Positions 1 through 7,533 of a DNA stretch of 28,820 nucleotides are shown here, one piece after another. Within the stretch, counting starts at the first letter, position 1; every line of letters begins with the position of its first letter. Source of the stretch: DASUZB01 sp036377075 (GTDB lineage: Bacteria; Actinomycetota; CALGFH01); the NCBI GenBank assembly GCA_036377075.1, contig DASUZB010000248.1, positions 1 through 28,820 of the forward strand. The letters run 5' to 3'. Position numbers and translations under genes: made by a program. The notes below the pieces were generated by a model, which saw only the letters and a list, made by a program, of their open reading frames with translations, was not told the DNA's origin and made no database searches.

Positions 1-825
1 CGCGTCGAGCTGGTCGAGGCCGCCTCGTGGGGTCCGAGGCTGGGCTGGGTCGCTGTCGGCGCGCAGGACGCCCAGGATGGTCTTGACGTCGGTCAGTCCC
101 TGGTCGCTGATCTGCTTGATCGTGGTCAGCGCCTCAACCGCCTGGGCGGGTCGCTGTTGCAGGAGGTGGATGCCGACCCCGGCCTGCACGCTGATGGTGG
201 CCATGGTGTGGCCGAAGACGTCGTGGAGCTCGCGGGCGATGCGCAACCGTTCCTCGACCGCGCGGCGGCGGGCCTGCTCCTCGCGGGTCTGGGCCTCGCG
301 GGCAAGCTGCGCGCGGGTGGCCACCAGCAGTGCCCGGTAGTAGCCGACCGCCGTGCCGGCAGCGCCAGTGGTGGCGACCATCCATACGGCGCTGCCAGAG
401 ATCCCGGCCGGCTCGGCGGCGCCGAAGGCGACGCGGATCGCCACCAGCGCGCTGAGCGCGGTCACCACCACGCCGGCCAGCCCCCAGCGCCACCCCCGCC
501 GGGCCGCCAGGGTGTAGCAGGCGATCAGCGGGGCCAGCGTGATCAGACGGCCGGGATACTGGCCGGCAGACCAGGCCGCGGCGACCGCGTTGAGGACAAC
601 CAGCACCGATATCGGATAGCGGCGGCGCAACGCCAGGGCGCCGGCCACCACCCCGACCAGCCCGACCGCCACGGCGTCGAGTGGACGGGGGCTGCTGATC
701 CACGGCGGTCCGGCGCCGGTCCAGCTGGCGGCCAGGAGCAGCACCGCCACCCCGACGCCAACACTGGCATCGGTGAGGGCCGGTGCGGCCTTGCGCACGG
801 TGCTGAGCATCCTTGGTGTCTGCAT
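1..825 (-). CDS. Sensor histidine kinase, HisKA_3 (NarL/LiaS/DesK) type, 3' end beyond the window
   Basis: Reads leftward off the window edge; 275 residues are visible. The first ~170 residues hold about six hydrophobic segments with very short loops, so the sensor is buried in the membrane. A charged linker (around 175-190) leads into the dimerisation and phosphoacceptor helix, with the motif RIARELHDVFGHTMATI; the phosphorylated histidine is residue 201. The HATPase domain lies outside the window, so kinase competence cannot be judged here. The ATG at 823-825 is chosen because GGGAGG stands just upstream of it. Kinases of this class normally pair with a LuxR/NarL-type response regulator encoded next door, which would be to the left. 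The divergent pspC gene at 1178 and the spaced repeats in between suggest an envelope-stress circuit; that part is inference. Confidence 0.88.
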   Translation of the reverse strand, partial: MQTPRMLSTVRKAAPALTDASVGVGVAVLLLAASWTGAGPPWISSPRPLDAVAVGLVGVVAGALALRRRYPISVLVVLNAVAAAWSAGQYPGRLITLAPLIACYTLAARRGWRWGLAGVVVTALSALVAIRVAFGAAEPAGISGSAVWMVATTGAAGTAVGYYRALLVATRAQLAREAQTREEQARRRAVEERLRIARELHDVFGHTMATISVQAGVGIHLLQQRPAQAVEALTTIKQISDQGLTDVKTILGVLRADSDPAQPRTPRGGLDQLDA

Positions 826-1177
826 CCCGACCTCCCAGGAATCCTGCCCGCACCCGCCGGTCCCGCGCATCCGCCGTGGGTGGTGCTTTGCGCTACCGCA
901 CCCGGCGCACCGTCTACCGCCTGGGGGGTGACCGGTCTACCGCCCGGGGATGACCGTACGCCCACGGGATGACCCACGAAGCTCCCAGCTGATGCTGGCC
1001 GTCGTGGCACGGTTCTTCGCCAGGATGGGCGTGCCCGTGAAGCCGTGAACCAGGCTCACGCACCCTGACCCGAGCGGCCGCGGATCAGGGATCCGCGCGG
1101 GGGATCCCCGATGGCTGAGAGCGTGCCGTGCGGGCACACTTGACCTACGACGAAACCGACGGACGAAGGACCGTGAA
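826..1177. other. Gene-free divergent regulatory region between kinase and pspC
   Basis: About 350 bases with no credible coding frame. The kinase-proximal half contains the spaced CTACCGC elements listed separately. The pspC-proximal half, which would be the pspC leader, contains two small hairpins: GGGATCC (1088-1094) with GGATCCC (1102-1108), and GTGCC (1123-1127) with GGCAC (1133-1137). A TTGACC at 1140-1145 resembles a -35 box, but no convincing -10 follows at the right distance. The TPP-riboswitch-like string in the leader is discussed under rejected items. Confidence 0.5.
893..974. repeat. Four spaced copies of a CTACCGC-type element, candidate response-regulator operator
   Basis: CTACCGC occurs at 893-899, 914-920 and 937-943, and a degenerate fourth copy (GTACGCC) begins at 956. 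The copies are 21, 23 and about 21 bases apart, roughly two DNA helix turns, so they would lie on one face of the DNA. Copies two to four belong to a longer imperfect tandem unit of the form GTCTACCGCCCGGGGATGACC. Direct repeats at this spacing are typical of binding sites for dimeric response regulators. The position, between a kinase and pspC, fits control of one or both genes. Confidence 0.5.
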
Positions 1178-1414
1178 GTGAGTCAGTACATGCGAAGGCA
1201 GGGCCTGGTGCGGCCGCGGGAGGGCCGGGTGATCGGCGGCGTCTGCGCCGGCCTCGGACGCCGCTTCGGCCTCGGGCCGTGGCAGGCGCGCATCCTGTTC
1301 GTGCTCATCCTGATGCTGATCCCCGGCAGCCAGATCCTGATCTACCCGCTGCTCTGGATCCTGATGCCCTCCGAGCAGCTCGCCGGCCCCTACCCGGGAG
1401 CCGCCACGGGCTGA
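1178..1414 (+). CDS. PspC-domain small membrane protein
   Basis: 78 residues, about the size of a stand-alone PspC domain. The N-terminal half has the family pattern (VIGGVCAGLGRRFG, residues ~18-31), followed by one hydrophobic stretch (~38-63) containing the proline/tyrosine-rich end of the domain. PspC proteins sit in the inner membrane and take part in phage-shock or cell-envelope stress responses; in actinobacteria they are often linked to LiaS-like kinases such as the one at 1-825. The GTG start at 1178 is preferred over ATG at 1190 because GAAGGA lies seven bases before it. The gene stands alone and is followed within ten bases by a strong hairpin. Its exact role here is inferred from family and neighbour. 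Confidence 0.88.
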   Translation: MSQYMRRQGLVRPREGRVIGGVCAGLGRRFGLGPWQARILFVLILMLIPGSQILIYPLLWILMPSEQLAGPYPGAATG

Positions 1415-1423
1415 GCTGCCACC

Positions 1424-1458
1424 GGCCTGCTCGCGCTCGGAGCGAGGGCGAGCAGGCC
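1424..1458. terminator. Hairpin between convergent pspC and membrane-protein genes
   Basis: GGCCTGCTCGC (1424-1434) pairs perfectly with GCGAGCAGGCC (1448-1458). It starts nine bases after the pspC stop and lies between two convergent genes, so it can serve either strand. No T-run follows, as is common in high-GC actinobacteria. The same ten-base arm recurs in the hairpin at 7534-7571. Confidence 0.7.
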
Positions 1459-1506
1459 AAGGTCCGGGACCCACCGAGGTCGCCGGGCACTGCTGGGGCC
1501 GCCGCG

Positions 1507-2769
1507 TCAGGACGTCGGGGCGAGGTCGGCGGGCTGGCGGGCGCGCCGGCGGCGCGCCCGCCAGCTCCCGGCGGCCGCGCCGAGCACGCCCAGGGGTACC
1601 GCCCACAGCGCCAGGGACACCAGGGTCCACCAGACCGCGTCGCCCAGGTTGGCGCCCAGCCCGAGCCCGCCTTCCCCGTCCAGGAGCAACTGGCCACGCT
1701 GCTGGGACCAGCGCAGCGCCTCGGCCAGCCAGGCGGCGAGCAGCAGCGGCATGGCGAGCACGACGGCCCAGGCGCAGGCCCACAGCCCCGCGCGGAACGC
1801 CCGGCCGACCGCGGCGGCCGCCGCCGAGCCGGTCAGGACCACCAGGATCGGCCCGCTGAGCAGGTAGCCCATCACCCCACCGTCCAGCTCGGCACCGCGC
1901 AGCTGCTGGCGCGAGGCGAGCACGAAGCCGGCCACCAGGGCGATCGCCATGCCGACGCCGAAGCGCCGGGCGGCCCGATCAGGCAGCAGCCAGCGGGGCG
2001 GGCGCAACCCCAGCCACAGGCAGCCAGCCAGCACCACCGCCAGCACCACCGCCGTCACCGGCGGGAGGCTCACCCCCACGCCGGGCGGGCGAAGCCCGCG
2101 ATAGGAGGGGTACTCGGCCAGGTAGTAGGTGGTGGCCACCACGCAGGCGACGACGCCCGCCAGCGCCAGGCCGGCGATCGCCGGGTTCGGCCCGGCGTGG
2201 CCAACCCGGCGCGACCGCGCCACCGCCAGCGTCGCCAGCCCACCCAGCAGCCCCACGAACGCCAGCGCGAACACCCGCCCCGCGGGCAGGGCAGCGCCGG
2301 TGGCCAGCGCCGCCGCGGCGACCGCCGCGACCGCCAGCGCCCCGGTGACGCCCACCGCCAGCCGGTTGCCGCCGGGCGGGAAGACGGCGGCGCGGGCGCA
2401 GCCGGCCGCAAACCGCCACCGCGCCGCGCGGTCCTGGACCTGGGCCAGCTCGGCCGCCATGGCCGCGCCCCAGTCGCGCCGGTCGGCGGGCAGCGTCGCC
2501 GACGCGGCCGCCAGCAGCCACCCAGGGCCGTCCAGGGAGGAAAGCCGGGCGCCGGCCTGGCGCCACCAGGCCCGCCACAGCAGCCAGGCCGCCAGCATCC
2601 AGGGCGTGCCGAACGCCGCCATCCAGATCGCCATGTCGAGCCGAGCCTGGGCGGTCAGCGGGTCACGAGCGCCGTTCATCTGGAGAACCCAGAGGTAGGC
2701 GAAGGGCGCGGCGGCCACCGTGGCGGCGGCCAGCCCGCCCAGGCGGCCCATGCGCTTGCTGCGGTTCAT
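1507..2769 (-). CDS. Multi-pass membrane protein of unknown function (RRDWGxAMxAEL motif)
   Basis: 420 residues with roughly ten hydrophobic segments. A helix around residues 95-125 carries LPADRRDWGAAMAAEL, followed by an RWRFAAGCARA stretch. This pattern is known from actinobacterial membrane proteins often encoded beside PadR-family regulators; no PadR gene lies here, and no biochemical function is known to me. The ATG at 2767-2769 has no Shine-Dalgarno sequence. Instead a promoter (CTGACG, 17 bases, TAGAGT) ends six bases before it, which suggests a leaderless transcript. A palindrome of 20 bases covers the -10 region, so repression is likely. The protein ends in an Arg-rich cytoplasmic tail. 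It is convergent with pspC and divergent from the secreted protein at 2913. Confidence 0.75.
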   Translation of the reverse strand: MNRSKRMGRLGGLAAATVAAAPFAYLWVLQMNGARDPLTAQARLDMAIWMAAFGTPWMLAAWLLWRAWWRQAGARLSSLDGPGWLLAAASATLPADRRDWGAAMAAELAQVQDRAARWRFAAGCARAAVFPPGGNRLAVGVTGALAVAAVAAAALATGAALPAGRVFALAFVGLLGGLATLAVARSRRVGHAGPNPAIAGLALAGVVACVVATTYYLAEYPSYRGLRPPGVGVSLPPVTAVVLAVVLAGCLWLGLRPPRWLLPDRAARRFGVGMAIALVAGFVLASRQQLRGAELDGGVMGYLLSGPILVVLTGSAAAAAVGRAFRAGLWACAWAVVLAMPLLLAAWLAEALRWSQQRGQLLLDGEGGLGLGANLGDAVWWTLVSLALWAVPLGVLGAAAGSWRARRRRARQPADLAPTS

Positions 2770-2804
2770 GCCATAACTCTATATAGCTAGAGTTGTGCCG
2801 TCAG
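2756..2804. promoter_or_regulatory. Overlapping divergent promoters with a palindromic operator
   Basis: AACTCTA (2775-2781) and TAGAGTT (2788-2794) form a perfect seven-base inverted repeat around TATAGC. On the minus strand, CTGACG (2804-2799), a 17-base spacer and TAGAGT (2781-2776) form a promoter ending six bases before the ATG at 2769. On the plus strand, TTGCTG (2756-2761), an 18-base spacer and TATATA (2780-2785) could drive the gene at 2913. One repressor bound to the palindrome would cover both -10 elements. The AT-rich dyad resembles sites of PadR-type regulators, but the regulator is not in the window. Confidence 0.6.
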
Positions 2805-2912
2805 CGTGGCCTCTCGGCATCCTCCGTTCGTTCTGCTGCTTTCGGACATAGGCGGCACAGCGCAGAATGGCGGCGGGTGCGCGGGGAGCGCGAGCATCGG
2901 GGGGTGGGGAGG

Positions 2913-4055
2913 ATGGTGCGTCGAATCCTGACGCTGGTCGTGGCGGTCCTGCTGGTTGGCGTGGTGGCGGCACCGGCGCGGGCGATCGGCTCGTTCGGCC
3001 CGCCGGTCACGATCTCCGATCCGCCGTGCGACTTCGACGCCTGGAACGTCGACCTGGCCCAGGACAGCGCGGGGGTGGCGCACGGCTTCGCGGACCTGTG
3101 GGGCAGCGCCTGCAACACCAGCTTCCAGATCGACTACTTCCAGGGTTCCGGGACGAGCTGGACCCGTGAGGCGACGCCGTACCGTGGCTTCGTGGTCGCG
3201 GTGGCGTGGGACACGACCGGCACCTACCTGCTCTACGTCGACGCCGCCGGCCTGGGCCTGCGGATCACCAAGCGGCTGGCCGACGGGAGCTACACCGGGG
3301 GGCGGCTGCTGTCGAGCTTCGTCGGTCCCGACGGGTCGCTCGCCCAGGGCGACGTGGTGGCGGCCGGCGGCCAGTGGTGGGCGGTGTGGCGCGAGCACGT
3401 CGCCGCCGGCGGCGGCCCGGGCGACGAGTTCGACCAGACCGAGCTGTTCCAGGCCTACAGCATCGGCGGGCCGCTCCACGCCCGGCAGCGGATCACCAAC
3501 AACCCGATGTGGGACAGCGCGCCGTCGCTGGCGCGGATGCCGGCGGGCACCTTCCCGCTGACGCTGGTCTGGGCGCGCGGCGGCTCCGACTTCGGCGCCA
3601 ACCCGGCCGACCTGCGGCGGGCGCTGGGCAGTGCCGCCGGCACCTGGTCGTCGAGCAGCTTCGCGGCGGCGGGAGAGCTCAACTTCTGGCCCGACGTCAA
3701 GGTCGTCGGGACGACCACCTACGTGGCCTGGAACCGCGACGGGCGCACCGTGGCGGCCGACAACGCCGGCGGGGCGTTCACGTCCAGCCACACCTTCCTG
3801 ACGCCGGCCTCGCAGACCAACCCGCCCCGCGTCGGCGTCTCGGGCGGCAGCGTGTTCGTCGGCTGGACGGTCCCGACGGCCAGCTCCCGTGCCTACGTCG
3901 CCAAGCGGGTCGGCGGGAGCTGGACCGGGACCTACGCGTCCCCCGCCGCGGCGACGGCGTTCCAGTCCCTGCAGGGGATCGCCCCGAGGGCCGGGAAGGC
4001 GACCGCCGTGATCCTGAGCCTCGGCTCGCGCCTCTACGCCACCAAGGAGGCCTGA
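2913..4055 (+). CDS. Secreted repeat-rich protein, probably beta-propeller-like
   Basis: 380 residues from the ATG at 2913, which is preceded by GGGGAGG. An upstream in-frame extension lacks any signal-peptide logic and is rejected. The start gives a clean Sec signal: basic VRR, a hydrophobic core, then PARA before the mature IGSFG. The mature part is a series of short beta-type repeats with WxxxG, VYVAW and GxxxFVGWT blocks, as in BNR/sialidase-like or similar propeller proteins. True Asp-box motifs (SxDxGxTW) are not evident, so enzymatic sialidase activity is not claimed. The product is predicted to be exported and either free or loosely wall-attached. A strong hairpin terminator follows. 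Function unknown. Confidence 0.75.
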   Translation: MVRRILTLVVAVLLVGVVAAPARAIGSFGPPVTISDPPCDFDAWNVDLAQDSAGVAHGFADLWGSACNTSFQIDYFQGSGTSWTREATPYRGFVVAVAWDTTGTYLLYVDAAGLGLRITKRLADGSYTGGRLLSSFVGPDGSLAQGDVVAAGGQWWAVWREHVAAGGGPGDEFDQTELFQAYSIGGPLHARQRITNNPMWDSAPSLARMPAGTFPLTLVWARGGSDFGANPADLRRALGSAAGTWSSSSFAAAGELNFWPDVKVVGTTTYVAWNRDGRTVAADNAGGAFTSSHTFLTPASQTNPPRVGVSGGSVFVGWTVPTASSRAYVAKRVGGSWTGTYASPAAATAFQSLQGIAPRAGKATAVILSLGSRLYATKEA

Positions 4056-4117
4056 CGCCGGCGGCCCGTCCGCTGTGCTGGGGACGGCCGGGTCTTGCGC
4101 CCGGGGGTCCACATGCC

Positions 4118-4146
4118 GGTGAGCCCCGACACCGTCGGGGCTCACC
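4118..4146. terminator. Strong hairpin, probably bidirectional terminator
   Basis: A 13-base perfect stem (4118-4130 with 4134-4146, arms GGTGAGCCCCGAC and GTCGGGGCTCACC) closes a three-base loop and is followed by a moderately T-rich tract on the plus strand. It sits between the stop of the secreted-protein gene and the stop of the convergent 28-codon gene. Confidence 0.85.
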
Positions 4147-4164
4147 TGTCTCATTCTGATTCAG

Positions 4165-4251
4165 CTACACGCGCCAGCCGGCGCCGGCCGCGACCAGCAG
4201 GGCGGCGACCCACCCGAGGGCAAGGGCGACGCGCTTCGTGCGGTCCTTCAT
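4165..4251 (-). CDS. Small single-helix membrane protein, 28 residues
   Basis: A 28-codon gene: a basic N-terminus (MKDRTKR), one hydrophobic helix of about 17 residues rich in Ala, Leu and Val, and an Arg-Val end. The ATG at 4249-4251 has a good ribosome-binding site (GGGGGTGA) upstream. The stop lies 18 bases from a strong bidirectional hairpin, as expected for a real short gene. The positive N-terminus predicts an N-in orientation. No family is recognised. It is divergent from the DUF5317/c-di-GMP operon and shares its upstream region, so it might act with that signalling pair; this is inference. A spurious reading remains possible because the frame is short. Confidence 0.5.
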   Translation of the reverse strand: MKDRTKRVALALGWVAALLVAAGAGWRV

Positions 4252-4326
4252 GAACTCACCCCCTCGTCCGTCGTGGCCGATGTCGTCCTGCTCGTCGGAG
4301 CGCGGCGCGGCCTCGTGACGGCTCGT

Positions 4327-4371
4327 CCAGGTGGTTCTCACCTGGTCCGTTGTGACCGGTGGTAGCCACCC
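4327..4371. promoter_or_regulatory. Two adjacent dyads in a divergent upstream region, candidate operator
   Basis: CCAGGTG (4327-4333) and CACCTGG (4339-4345) are a perfect seven-base inverted repeat with a five-base centre. Fourteen bases on, GGTGG (4359-4363) and CCACC (4367-4371) form a second dyad. Both carry GGTG/CACC half-sites. They lie between the 28-codon gene (minus) and the DUF5317 gene (plus), roughly 80-140 bases from each start. No promoter hexamers were assigned with confidence. Confidence 0.35.
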
Positions 4372-4468
4372 GGACGGATGTGCCGCCGGAGCCCTAAATC
4401 CCACGTGGTCGCCGCCGATGAAGGCCGCCGATGAGGGCCAGGAGGCCGGACCCGGGGGACGTGGCTCC

Positions 4469-5038
4469 ATGCGGTTGATACTGCTGGTGATCGTGGTCGG
4501 CCTACTGGCCGGCCGGATGGTCGGGGGCAGCCTGGAGCGGGTGCCGCGGGCGGCCGTCCGCTGGCCCTGGGCCGCGGCCGTCGGCCTGGCGCTGCAACTC
4601 CTCCCGGTGCCGGGCCGTCCGGCGCTGTGGCTGCTCTACGGCTCGCTGTTCCTGCTGCTGGCCTTCGCCGCGGCGAACCTCCGCCGCAGCGGGTTCGCGC
4701 TGATCCTGGTCGGGCTGGCGCTGAACCTGACGGTGATCGCCGCCAACGGCGGGATGCCGGTCGACCGGCGCGCGATCGTGGCGTCGGGGCAGCAGGACAC
4801 GCTCGCCGGGCTGATCCGGGACGGTGACGGCGTCAAGCACCGGCTGCCGGGGCCGCACACCCGCCTGCTCCCGCTCGGCGACGTCATCGCCGTGCCCCCG
4901 CCGGTCGGCCAGGTGATCAGCGTCGGCGACGTGGTCGTGGACCTCGGCATCATCTGGTTCCTCGCCGTGGCCATGCGCGACGGGCCGCGCCGCCGGCGGC
5001 TGCTGTCGAGGCCGGCGGACGCCGGTGAGGCGTCCTGA
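4469..5038 (+). CDS. DUF5317 family membrane protein
   Basis: 189 residues. The ATG at 4469 is preferred because the protein then begins directly with a hydrophobic helix (MRLILLVIVVGLLAGR); the upstream in-frame extension is polar and unlike the family. The DUF5317 pattern is visible: about five membrane segments, NGGMPV (~92-97), LGDVIAVPPPVG (~138-149) and SVGDVVVDLGI (~153-163). Function of the family is unknown. The stop overlaps the start of the next gene (TGATG at 5036-5040), so the two products are almost certainly made together, and this protein may be a membrane partner of the cyclic-di-GMP enzyme downstream. The overlap is seen directly; the partnership is inference. Confidence 0.8.
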   Translation: MRLILLVIVVGLLAGRMVGGSLERVPRAAVRWPWAAAVGLALQLLPVPGRPALWLLYGSLFLLLAFAAANLRRSGFALILVGLALNLTVIAANGGMPVDRRAIVASGQQDTLAGLIRDGDGVKHRLPGPHTRLLPLGDVIAVPPPVGQVISVGDVVVDLGIIWFLAVAMRDGPRRRRLLSRPADAGEAS

Positions 5039-7500
5039 TGGCGGATACGCCGGGGCGGGTGCGGGCGCTCCAGCTCGCGGTCGCCGTCCCGGTGACCACG
5101 TGGATCGTGTTCGAGCTGGCCCGGGGGCCGGCCGGGCTGCGGCTGCCGTTGCTGCTGTGGATCGCCATGATCGCCGTCGTCGACCTGCTGCCGGTCTCGA
5201 CCACCTCCGGACTGGAGTTCACCCTCAGCTTCCCGCTGATGCTGACTGTCGCGGTCATGCACCGGCCAGCCGTCGCCGGGGTGGTCGCGCTGCTCGGCTC
5301 GTTCGACCGCCGCGAGCTCGCCAGGCAGATCCCCTGGCTGCAGGCCTGGTTCAACCGCGCCCAGATGGCGCTGGCCGTGCTGCTGGCGGCGGCGTGCGTC
5401 CACACGGTGGCGACGCCCTCGTCGGCCTTGTGGATCCTGGTCCCCGCGGTGGTCGTCGGGGCGGCGGTCGCCTACTCGGTCAACACCGCGATCGTGGCGC
5501 TGCACGTGACGGTGTCGAGCAGGGCCCGGTGGTGGACGGTCCTGCGGCGGATGCATGGCACCGCGCCGTGGGAGTTCCTGGCCAGCTACCTCGGCCTCGG
5601 ACTGCTCTCGGTGGTGATCACCCGCTACGCGCTCCGCGACGGACTGTCCTCGGTGGTGGTGCTGGTCGGCTTCATCGTGGTCGCCCGCCAGTTCTACTTC
5701 CGCAGCCGCGCGCTCGCCGACCGCCTGGGGGAGCAGAACACCGTCCTCGCCGACCAGGCCCGGCAGCTCGAGCACCTGCTCGGGGAGGTGCGCGCCAACG
5801 AGGAACGGTTCAGGGCGCTGGTGCAGAACGCCTCGGACGTGGTCGTGGTGGTGGGCGCCGACTCGACGGTGACCTACCAGACCCCCTCGGTCGAGCGGCT
5901 GCTCGGCTACCGGGCGGGCGAGTTGGTCGGCACGCGCCTGGTCGACCTGGTCCATCCGGAGGAACGTGCTCAGGCCCTCGGGTTCCTGGTGGCGACGGGG
6001 GCGACCCCCGGGATCACCGCGCCGGTGGAGTGGCGGCTCCGCCACCGCGACGGCACCTGGCTGTACATGGAGGCGATCGGCAACAACCTGCTCCGCGACC
6101 GGGTCGTGGCCGGCATCGTGTTCACCATCCGCAGCATCATGGAGCGGCGCGAGCTCAACGAACAGCTCCGCCACCAGGCGTTCCACGACGCCCTGACCGG
6201 GCTGGCCAACCGGGCCCTGTTCCGCGACCGGGTCGAGCACTCGCTCACCCGCCGCGGGACCGCCAGCAACCCGGTCGCGGTGCTGTTCCTGGACCTGGAC
6301 GACTTCAAGGTCGTCAACGACTCGCTCGGACACGAGGCCGGCGACTTCCTGCTGACCGCGCTGGCCGAACGCCTGCAGGCGTCCCTGCGAGCGGTCGACA
6401 CCCCAGCCAGGCTGGGCGGGGACGAGTTCGCGGTGCTCCTGGAGGAGACGACCGGCGAGGAAGGGGCGATCGAGGTCGCCGAGCGCATCCTCGACCTGCT
6501 CCGCCTGCCCGTCCTGTTCGACGGGCAGGAGCTGTTCGCCCACGCCAGCATCGGGATCGCGTTGGGCTCCCAGGCGACCACTGCCGACGACCTGCTCCGC
6601 AACGCCGACCTGGCGATGTACGCGGCCAAGGCCGGCGGCAAGGGGTGCTACGAGCTCTACAAGCCGAGCCTGCACGCCGCCACCCTGGAGCGGCTGCAGC
6701 TCAAGGCCGATCTCCAGCAGGCCCTCGATCGCGCGGAACTCACCATCGAGTACCAGCCGATCGTCGCCATCGATCACGAGCTGGTGACCGGCTTCGAGGC
6801 GCTGGTGCGCTGGCGCCATCCGGAGCGCGGTCTCCTCGGACCCGACAAGTTCATCCCGCTGGCCGAGGAAACCGGGCTGGTCGTACCGATCGGGCAGTGG
6901 GTGCTCGAGCAGGCGTGCCGTCAGGCGCGGCGCTGGCAGGCCCTCCGGCCAGGCCAGCCACTCAGCATGAGCGTGAACCTCTCCGCCCGGCAGTTCCAAC
7001 AGGCCGACCTGGTCGGAACCATCCACCGGACGCTCGAGGAGACCGGCCTCGACCCCGCCAGCCTCGTCCTCGAGCTGACCGAGAGCATACTCATGGACGA
7101 CACCGGCGCCAGTACGGTCAGGCTGCACGAGCTCAAGGCGCTGGGCGTCCGCCTGGCCATCGACGACTTCGGCACCGGCTACTCGTCCCTCAGCTACCTG
7201 CGCCAGTTCCCGGTCGACGTCCTCAAGATCGACAAGTCCTTCATCGACAGCCTGCACGTCAGCGGTGAGGAATCCGCCCTCACCCAGGCGATCGTCAAGT
7301 TGGGCCACACCCTGCGCCTGAAGACGATTGCCGAGGGGGTCGAGGCGGCCGGCCAGCTCGACGCCCTGCGCGCGATCGACTGCCACCTGGGGCAGGGCTT
7401 CTACTTCGCGCGACCGCTCCAGCCCGCCGAGGCGGAGGCGCTGCTCAGCGCTGAAGAGGACGTGCCGCAGGCCCTCCGCGAGCCGCGTTCGTACGCCTGA
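5038..7500 (+). CDS. Membrane-bound PAS-GGDEF-EAL cyclic-di-GMP enzyme
   Basis: 820 residues. Residues 1-~225 hold six to seven hydrophobic segments of no recognised sensor family. A coiled-coil-like linker (~230-260) follows, then a PAS domain (~258-375, with NASDVVVVVGAD), a GGDEF domain (~380-545) and an EAL domain (~560-810). The GGDEF active site is intact (GGDEF ~461-465), and an inhibitory I-site RAVD lies exactly five residues before it, so product feedback is expected. The EAL domain keeps EALVRW (~587), NLSARQF, DDFGTGYSS (~708) and GQGFYFARPL, so phosphodiesterase activity is also possible. Which activity dominates cannot be told. It is translated in coupling with the DUF5317 gene and ends before a strong hairpin shared with the convergent beta-helix gene. 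Confidence 0.95.
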   Translation: MADTPGRVRALQLAVAVPVTTWIVFELARGPAGLRLPLLLWIAMIAVVDLLPVSTTSGLEFTLSFPLMLTVAVMHRPAVAGVVALLGSFDRRELARQIPWLQAWFNRAQMALAVLLAAACVHTVATPSSALWILVPAVVVGAAVAYSVNTAIVALHVTVSSRARWWTVLRRMHGTAPWEFLASYLGLGLLSVVITRYALRDGLSSVVVLVGFIVVARQFYFRSRALADRLGEQNTVLADQARQLEHLLGEVRANEERFRALVQNASDVVVVVGADSTVTYQTPSVERLLGYRAGELVGTRLVDLVHPEERAQALGFLVATGATPGITAPVEWRLRHRDGTWLYMEAIGNNLLRDRVVAGIVFTIRSIMERRELNEQLRHQAFHDALTGLANRALFRDRVEHSLTRRGTASNPVAVLFLDLDDFKVVNDSLGHEAGDFLLTALAERLQASLRAVDTPARLGGDEFAVLLEETTGEEGAIEVAERILDLLRLPVLFDGQELFAHASIGIALGSQATTADDLLRNADLAMYAAKAGGKGCYELYKPSLHAATLERLQLKADLQQALDRAELTIEYQPIVAIDHELVTGFEALVRWRHPERGLLGPDKFIPLAEETGLVVPIGQWVLEQACRQARRWQALRPGQPLSMSVNLSARQFQQADLVGTIHRTLEETGLDPASLVLELTESILMDDTGASTVRLHELKALGVRLAIDDFGTGYSSLSYLRQFPVDVLKIDKSFIDSLHVSGEESALTQAIVKLGHTLRLKTIAEGVEAAGQLDALRAIDCHLGQGFYFARPLQPAEAEALLSAEEDVPQALREPRSYA

Positions 7501-7533
7501 GGCCGGCACGGCCGCGGGCTGAGCGGCGGGGCC

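Noticed and set aside
157..972. Long plus-strand open frame opposite the histidine kinase.
   Set aside because: It is the antisense of a clear kinase with H-box motif. The translation is low-complexity Arg/Gly/Ala, as expected of shadow frames at this GC content.
1100..1170. A TPP-riboswitch-like string upstream of pspC (GGCTGAGAG, a small hairpin, TTGACCT, ACGAAGGA).
   Set aside because: The 5' part resembles a THI box, but the second half cannot form the P4/P5 helices (no CUGG-AUAAU-CCAG equivalent), closing P1 and P2 pairings are not found, and the downstream gene has no link to thiamine.
1279..2790. A 503-codon plus-strand frame running over the membrane-protein gene.
   Set aside because: Gly/Arg/Gln/Pro-rich with no hydrophobic pattern; the minus-strand reading has clear membrane helices and a promoter at its start.
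4636..7509. A 957-codon minus-strand frame across the cyclic-di-GMP gene.
   Set aside because: It mirrors the PAS-GGDEF-EAL gene, has no domain pattern, and is rich in residues typical of antisense frames; third-position GC bias supports the plus strand.
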